From: a virus
Length of the DNA: 52,144 nucleotides
Virus record (IMG/VR): IMGVR_UViG_3300009506_000046
Coordinates: 1 to 52,144 of that record
Reading direction: 5' to 3' (one strand)
The notes beneath the pieces were generated by a model. That model was given only the letters and a program-made list of their open reading frames with translations, did no database searches and was not told the DNA's origin. Made by a program: the position numbers and the translations under genes. Shown here in pieces: positions 47,865-52,144 of the stretch (its first letter is position 1; the number at the start of each line of letters is the position of its first letter).

Positions 47865-49574
47865 ATGCCAGACACCGGAGCTTGCTCACCATCTGCCAAC
47901 GGAGATGATTATACCGGCTGGACCAACGCGGCCAACTGTTACACCAGTGATGATAGCGACGGATATCCCGCATCATCATACGCCGCTCACGACTGGTATA
48001 ATTTCAGCTTCAGCATTCCCGGAGGCGTTACAATTGATGGCATTCTCGTATCCGTCGAGGCGGCCAAGTCATCGCCTGGCGGCTCATCCGGTGACGCCAT
48101 CGAGCTATCGTGGGATGGAGGATCGAGCTACACTAGCTCCGGTTATTCGGTTAGTTACAATAACGATGTAGCAGACAATATCTACACTGCTGGAGGATCC
48201 AGCGACAATTGGGGCAGATCCTGGTCAGATTCTGAGTTTTCCAACACGAATTTTCGCATACGTCTAACCAGCACAGGTACAAAACGCGAAGACGTCGACC
48301 ATATTCAAGTTACAGTTTACTACACGTCAGGCGTAACTCGTGAGTTTTCGGCCACTCTTACCGGCACATCAAGCACCCCAGCGCCAAAGTTGGTTGTTGC
48401 TAGACCACTATCGGCTTCTCTTTCTGGTGTGTCATCTACCCCGGCGTCAGTTCTCGCCGTGCTAAGGGAATTTGGTGCTATCGCCACTGCCGCATCATCG
48501 TCAGCCGATAACACTTTACTTCTTGCTACATTGGAGTTTGCCGCGACCCCCTCGGCGGTGTCGGACACTCCCGACACTGTAGTTTTGGCAATCCTCCATG
48601 AACTAACCGCCACCCTATCTGCGGTGACTTCCATCCCTGACGCCAAGCTTGCCGTTACGAGGGGGCTAACCTCTGTTCTGTACGGGGCAACATCAGCCCC
48701 TGATGCAGTTCTAAACGTGTCTCGACCGATGAGCGCTACGCTGACAGCGACCACGACCACCGCTGACAACGCTTACTTGCTCATCATAAAGACCTTTGCC
48801 GCAATCGCAACAGCGAACACAACCACCCCCGATGCAGTTTTGGCCGTCGCCAGAAGTTTTACCTCGACTTTTACCGCGGCGAGCAGCACCCCTGATAGCG
48901 TGGGGTTGGCAGTCGCCCGCGCTTTTGCCGCCGTCCTAACCGCGGTGTCATCTACTCCGGACACGGTTGATCTAGTTGTATCTGGTGGCCCGCTGGAGTT
49001 CGCCGCCATTTTAACTGCTGCATCCACGACCCCGGACGTCCAACTATCAATAGTCAGGCCAATGGATGCGGCGGCGCTGGCTCAATCATCCACCCCTGAC
49101 GTCATTCTATCCGTGCTCAGGGAGTTCCAGGCAACCGCAGCGGCAGCGACGGTCACCCCCGACGACGTTGACTTGATTGTAGCCCTCGCCATGTCAGCAG
49201 TCATGACCGCTGTCACAAGCACAGCAGACACGGCGATATTGGCCGTTCTGCGTGAGTTCGCAAGCGCATTGGTGGGGACAACCACCACCACGGAACAGGC
49301 AGATTTGAACATAATCCGCCCAATGATTGCTTCACCCTCAGCTGTGTCAAGTACATCAGAAGTGATGCTTTCTGTCACAAGAGCATTATCTGCCCAATTG
49401 AAAGCCGCATCTCTTACAAATGACCAAGTTATTTTAGTCGCAGAAATTATAGGCCTGGCGGTGGGTTTAGTCATCACCGTAATAAGAGGCGCTCGCCCAA
49501 GCGTGTCAGCAGCGGGGCGCCAAGTAGGGGTTGACGTCTCTGGAGGTCGGCCCGAAGCAGGAACAGACCAATAA
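47865..49574 (+). CDS. Repeat protein: beta-sandwich plus about 16 short repeats
   Basis: 569 aa. Residues 1-155 look like a carbohydrate-binding beta sandwich (GVTIDGILVSVEAAKSS, FRIRLTSTGT). Residues about 157-510 are 21-23-residue repeats with consensus REF.ATLTA.SSTPD.VL.V. The end has a hydrophobic helix (VAEIIGLAVGLVITVI). The regular 63-nt periodicity suggests repeat expansion and a beta-solenoid or fibre-like stalk. It lies between portal and MuF, so a head fibre is plausible. No family is recognised. Confidence 0.7.
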   Translation: MPDTGACSPSANGDDYTGWTNAANCYTSDDSDGYPASSYAAHDWYNFSFSIPGGVTIDGILVSVEAAKSSPGGSSGDAIELSWDGGSSYTSSGYSVSYNNDVADNIYTAGGSSDNWGRSWSDSEFSNTNFRIRLTSTGTKREDVDHIQVTVYYTSGVTREFSATLTGTSSTPAPKLVVARPLSASLSGVSSTPASVLAVLREFGAIATAASSSADNTLLLATLEFAATPSAVSDTPDTVVLAILHELTATLSAVTSIPDAKLAVTRGLTSVLYGATSAPDAVLNVSRPMSATLTATTTTADNAYLLIIKTFAAIATANTTTPDAVLAVARSFTSTFTAASSTPDSVGLAVARAFAAVLTAVSSTPDTVDLVVSGGPLEFAAILTAASTTPDVQLSIVRPMDAAALAQSSTPDVILSVLREFQATAAAATVTPDDVDLIVALAMSAVMTAVTSTADTAILAVLREFASALVGTTTTTEQADLNIIRPMIASPSAVSSTSEVMLSVTRALSAQLKAASLTNDQVILVAEIIGLAVGLVITVIRGARPSVSAAGRQVGVDVSGGRPEAGTDQ

Positions 49575-49587
49575 AGGAGCATGCATT

Positions 49588-50421
49588 ATGGGAAGTATAA
49601 CTGACTTTCTGGCTAAGGAGCTGTTGGACCATGTGTTCAATGCGTCGTTTAGTCCTGCGGCCACGCTCTATCTATGCCTGTGCACCGCTGACCCGACCGA
49701 CGCCGCGACCGGTGCGAGTATGAACGAAACCGCCAATGCACAAAGCTACGCCCGTACCGCCATCACGTTCGCGGCGGCGGCCTCACGTACGGTTGACCAG
49801 ACCGGGGATGTAGATTTCCCGCAAGCGTCGGGCGACTACGCTTCACCCATCACTCACTGGGCTATCGCTGATACCAACACTTACGGCTCTGGCAATGTCT
49901 ATGCCCATGGAGCGTTTGCTGCATCCAAGACTATCTATAGCGGCAACACTCCAAGCGTCAACGCCGGGGCCAATGACGTCAATGTGACCTTCAGCGCGGG
50001 GGAGATCAGTAACTACCTAGCCAACGCCTTGCTTGACTTTGCATTCAGGAACCAGGCATTCAGTCAGCCCGATACTTACGTTGGATACACCACCGAAACC
50101 ATTGAGGACACCGACACCGGCTCAAGCATTACCGAGGTAAGCGGTGGGTCCTACGCCAGAGTTCAAGTCAATCCTAACGGCGGGTCAACTCCGACTTGGG
50201 ACAATGCGGCGGGTACAGGTACTTGCTATGTTCAAAACACTCACGCTGTCACTTTCACCACCGCTACGGCAAGTTGGGGCACCGTTACTTCCGCTTTTGT
50301 CGCTGATGCTGTCAGCGCTGGCAATCTCCTGATGTATGATAACGCGATGGGAGATCAAGCGGTCGGTGATGGCGATACGGCCACTTTCCCGATCGGTGAC
50401 CTGGACTGTCAGATGAGCTAA
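49588..50421 (+). CDS. Head/tail fibre-like protein with duplicated domain
   Basis: 277 aa from the ATG at 49588 (AAAGGAG upstream); the longer frame from 49531 lies in the preceding gene. Two related halves (2-139 and 141-277) each have a start helix (TDFLAKELLDHVF versus NYLANALLDFAF), a SYAR motif and a late G...F..G segment. The domain is common in phage head or tail fibre-like proteins. Tandem duplication followed by divergence. Confidence 0.65.
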   Translation: MGSITDFLAKELLDHVFNASFSPAATLYLCLCTADPTDAATGASMNETANAQSYARTAITFAAAASRTVDQTGDVDFPQASGDYASPITHWAIADTNTYGSGNVYAHGAFAASKTIYSGNTPSVNAGANDVNVTFSAGEISNYLANALLDFAFRNQAFSQPDTYVGYTTETIEDTDTGSSITEVSGGSYARVQVNPNGGSTPTWDNAAGTGTCYVQNTHAVTFTTATASWGTVTSAFVADAVSAGNLLMYDNAMGDQAVGDGDTATFPIGDLDCQMS

Positions 50422-50425
50422 TCTT

Positions 50426-50770
50426 ATGCCTACGATTCTAACGACCGGCGCGGTAGAGGAATCCACTTTCGTTGTCACCTTAACGTTTACAGACGAGGAC
50501 GATAATGCTGTCACTCCGGGGACTCTCACTTGGTCACTCTTTGACTCTGGCGGGAGCATTGTCAATAGCCGGCAGGGTGTCAACGCCAATCCCGCCAGCG
50601 AAGTTGTGAACATTGTCCTACAGGGCGATGACTTGGCCATACTCTCCGCGTCAGATGATAGGATGCGCATGTTGACCGTGTCGGGTACTTATGACTCTGA
50701 CTTGGGCAACGATTTGCCCATTCAGGATGAGGTTGTGTTCCAGATTATACCTCTGTTGGGGGTTACTTGA
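50426..50770 (+). CDS. Ig-like small structural protein
   Basis: 114 aa of alternating strands (TFVVTLTFTDEDDNAVTPGTLTWSLFDSGGSIV ... VFQIIPLLG), an Ig- or fibronectin-like beta sandwich. It follows the fibre protein and may be part of the same head appendage. Function inferred from fold type and position. Confidence 0.6.
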   Translation: MPTILTTGAVEESTFVVTLTFTDEDDNAVTPGTLTWSLFDSGGSIVNSRQGVNANPASEVVNIVLQGDDLAILSASDDRMRMLTVSGTYDSDLGNDLPIQDEVVFQIIPLLGVT

Positions 50771-50889
50771 TGCGTTATATTCTGACTCTCGTCGTGGGCT
50801 TTGCCTGCGGGATGGTCGTCACCCTGGGTATGCTCGACCGTCTCGTCGGCTCATGCCCACATCTTGATGAGGTTATGAGAGTGCCATAG
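50770..50889 (+). CDS. 39-aa membrane protein
   Basis: The ATG overlaps the preceding stop (TGATG), stop at 50887. One transmembrane helix (YILTLVVGFACGMVVTLGML) and a short polar tail with a Cys. Small single-pass proteins are common in phage structural operons; function unknown. Confidence 0.55.
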   Translation: MRYILTLVVGFACGMVVTLGMLDRLVGSCPHLDEVMRVP

Positions 50890-50903
50890 TTTGGTGTATC
50901 CTG

Positions 50904-51074
50904 ATGCCAGTTCAGCAATGTACTCTTGACGGTAAACCCGGTTATAAGTGGGGTGAAAGTGGTAAGTGTTACACCTATACTCAAGGAAGTGAAGTAAGTC
51001 GCAAGGGGGCAATCCGCAAAGCGCAGGCGCAAGGCGCGGCGGTGAGAGCGACAGGATGGAAGGAAAAGAAATAG
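50904..51074 (+). CDS. 56-aa conserved phage protein before minor head gene
   Basis: Reads MPVQQCTLDGKPGYKWG, then SGKCYTY and a basic Arg/Lys/Ala tail ending WKEKK. I recognise this short pattern (CT.DGKPGYKWGESGKCYTY) from many siphovirus head regions; no function is known. The Lys-rich end contains the ribosome site (AAGGAAAAG) of the following TTG start. Confidence 0.75.
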   Translation: MPVQQCTLDGKPGYKWGESGKCYTYTQGSEVSRKGAIRKAQAQGAAVRATGWKEKK

Positions 51075-51374
51075 TTGGCTCAATCTTCCGACCCCGCTGT
51101 AGTCATCGCCATGCGTGAGTTCAAGCAAGGCATTATCGCCAGAGAAGCGGTGCAGATGACGCAAATGGCGCGGCAATGGTTGAGTGTTGAACAGGCACTA
51201 CAAGGACACATTGAGCTAACCGCACAGAGAGCTATGGAGTTGAAAGCGCAAGGGGTAACCGTCAATCAATGGCGACTTCGGGAAATGGAAAGGTATAAAG
51301 CCTTGCATGCACAAACTGTTGCGCAGTTCAACAGATATGCAAGCTACGCTGACGGATACATCTCTGATCTCTGA
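51075..51374 (+). pseudogene. 5' part of minor head gene, frameshifted in this copy
   Basis: The TTG start at 51075 gives the true N-terminus of the MuF protein (MAQSSDPAVVIAMREFKQG). From 51224 it repeats the left end. A 7-nt tandem duplication (ATCTCTG) at about 51358-51371 shifts the frame, which stops at 51374. Beyond it the old frame remains conserved to the window end with mainly synonymous differences. In the joined genome the first 149 nt plus the left copy make an intact gene of about 521 codons. Confidence 0.75.
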
Positions 51375-52144
51375 TGGTCAAAGGGAGATCGGTCATCTTG
51401 GCATTGCCCATTCCCAACAGGCAATCCAACTCTCTTACTGGCCCCGAGTGGATGTCACGTTTAATCGCTTGCCTTTCGAGGCAGTTGAGAACATGGTGGG
51501 CCTTGCGGGGAACGGTCAACCTTTGGGGGAGTTGTTGAAACAGCGAATGGTCATGAGCGCCAGTGGTGAACCTTTACCCGACGTGTGGGACAGATTGACC
51601 CGAACTCTCGTAGAATCCACCGCCATAGGCCGCAACCCGCGCCAAACCGCCAGACTGATGAGGGATGACCTGGCAGGCGGGTTACAAAAGGCCCTCGCCA
51701 TCGCTCGCACCGAGCAACTCAGAGTATACCGTCAACTTCACGCCGACTCATACGCCGCCAGCAACGTTGTGAGGGGCCAAAAGCGACTCACGGCACACGA
51801 CGGCCGAGTTTGTGCCGCTTGTCTCGCCGATGAGGGTACGGTATACTCAGTCTATGAGATTCTCCCTGACCACGTCATGGGCCGCTGCACCTCTGTGCCC
51901 GTCCTTGACGAAGGGCCACAAGTCGATTGGTTGAGCGGGGAGGATTGGTTGAAAACCCAACCCATAGATGTTCAACAAGCCATAATGGGCAAGGGGAGGT
52001 GGGAGGCTTACAATCGGGGTGACTTTGCCTTCAGGGACATCGTGCGGCATACTCATGACTCTGTTTGGGGCGGGGGGATAGGGGTTAGGAATTTATCTGA
52101 TTTGGTTGCCAGGCAAACCGAGTATTACGAGAGCACAGCTGTTG
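51224..52144. repeat. Right copy of imperfect direct terminal repeat
   Basis: 921 nt aligned to 1-914, with about 27 substitutions and one 7-nt insertion. The frameshift lies in this copy. The repeat runs to the window edge, so the join is inside the minor head gene. Confidence 0.9.

Noticed and set aside
1-52144. CRISPR arrays, complete tRNA genes, insertion sequences, integrase or CI-type repressor
   Set aside because: None were found on reading both strands; no spaced direct repeats, no full cloverleaf, no transposase or recombinase motifs.

Overview
The window is essentially one complete tailed-phage genome (siphovirus type, class Caudoviricetes) of about 51.2 kb, opened inside the minor head protein gene. 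The first 914 nt recur at the right end (51224-52144), as expected for a circular or terminally redundant genome. The two copies differ by about 27 substitutions and a 7-nt tandem duplication that breaks the right-hand reading frame. This looks like a metagenomic assembly joining two strains, or less likely a real duplicated pseudogene. The host cannot be read directly. The glycan-directed tail proteins (GH26, LamG, a second clan-A-type glycosidase) suggest a bacterium with a polysaccharide coat. A Chloroflexota host is only an impression.

Layout. Two blocks diverge from a control region at about 38.1-38.5 kb. (A) Minus-strand early/middle block, 38088 down to 16886: a small unknown protein, a DinG/XPD-like Fe-S helicase, zinc-finger and small proteins, a large UvrD-like helicase with an unusual N-terminal extension, small proteins including one DUF4314-like, an unknown 424-aa protein, an ERCC4/HhH-type nuclease, a RecA-like ATPase, a DUF5131 (Gp37/Gp68) protein coupled to a 54-aa zinc-ribbon gene, membrane proteins with an FtsK-like translocase, and two clusters of small early genes. 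(B) Plus-strand late block from 38.5 kb to the right edge and, through the circle, 1-16889: holin, amidase, CBM/glycosidase, BhlA-like protein, ParB-like protein, GT4-type glycosyltransferase, TerS, TerL, portal, repeat and fibre proteins, MuF minor head protein fused to a zincin domain, scaffold, decoration, major capsid, head-tail connectors, tail tube, frameshifted tail chaperones, tape measure, Dit, fibre, and a GH26-LamG-LamG-tail hub protein. The blocks meet tail to tail at 16886-16889.

Regulation visible in the sequence. The divergent promoters at about 38.34-38.42 kb both have TTGACA and 17-bp spacers. The plus promoter is followed after about 40 nt by an intrinsic terminator, an arrangement like lambda pR'-tR' that suggests Q-like antitermination of the late operon. 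The minus leader holds mutually exclusive stems. Three minus-strand promoters share one motif (class I: 19.0, 21.8, 44.2 kb). Two others share an identical palindromic operator (class II: 29.75, 35.64 kb). An AT-rich nested inverted repeat at 37.4-37.5 kb beside the DinG-like helicase is a candidate replication origin.

I recognised no integrase, CI-type repressor, DNA polymerase, primase, CRISPR array or complete tRNA. The phage is therefore probably lytic or plasmid-like and relies on host polymerases.
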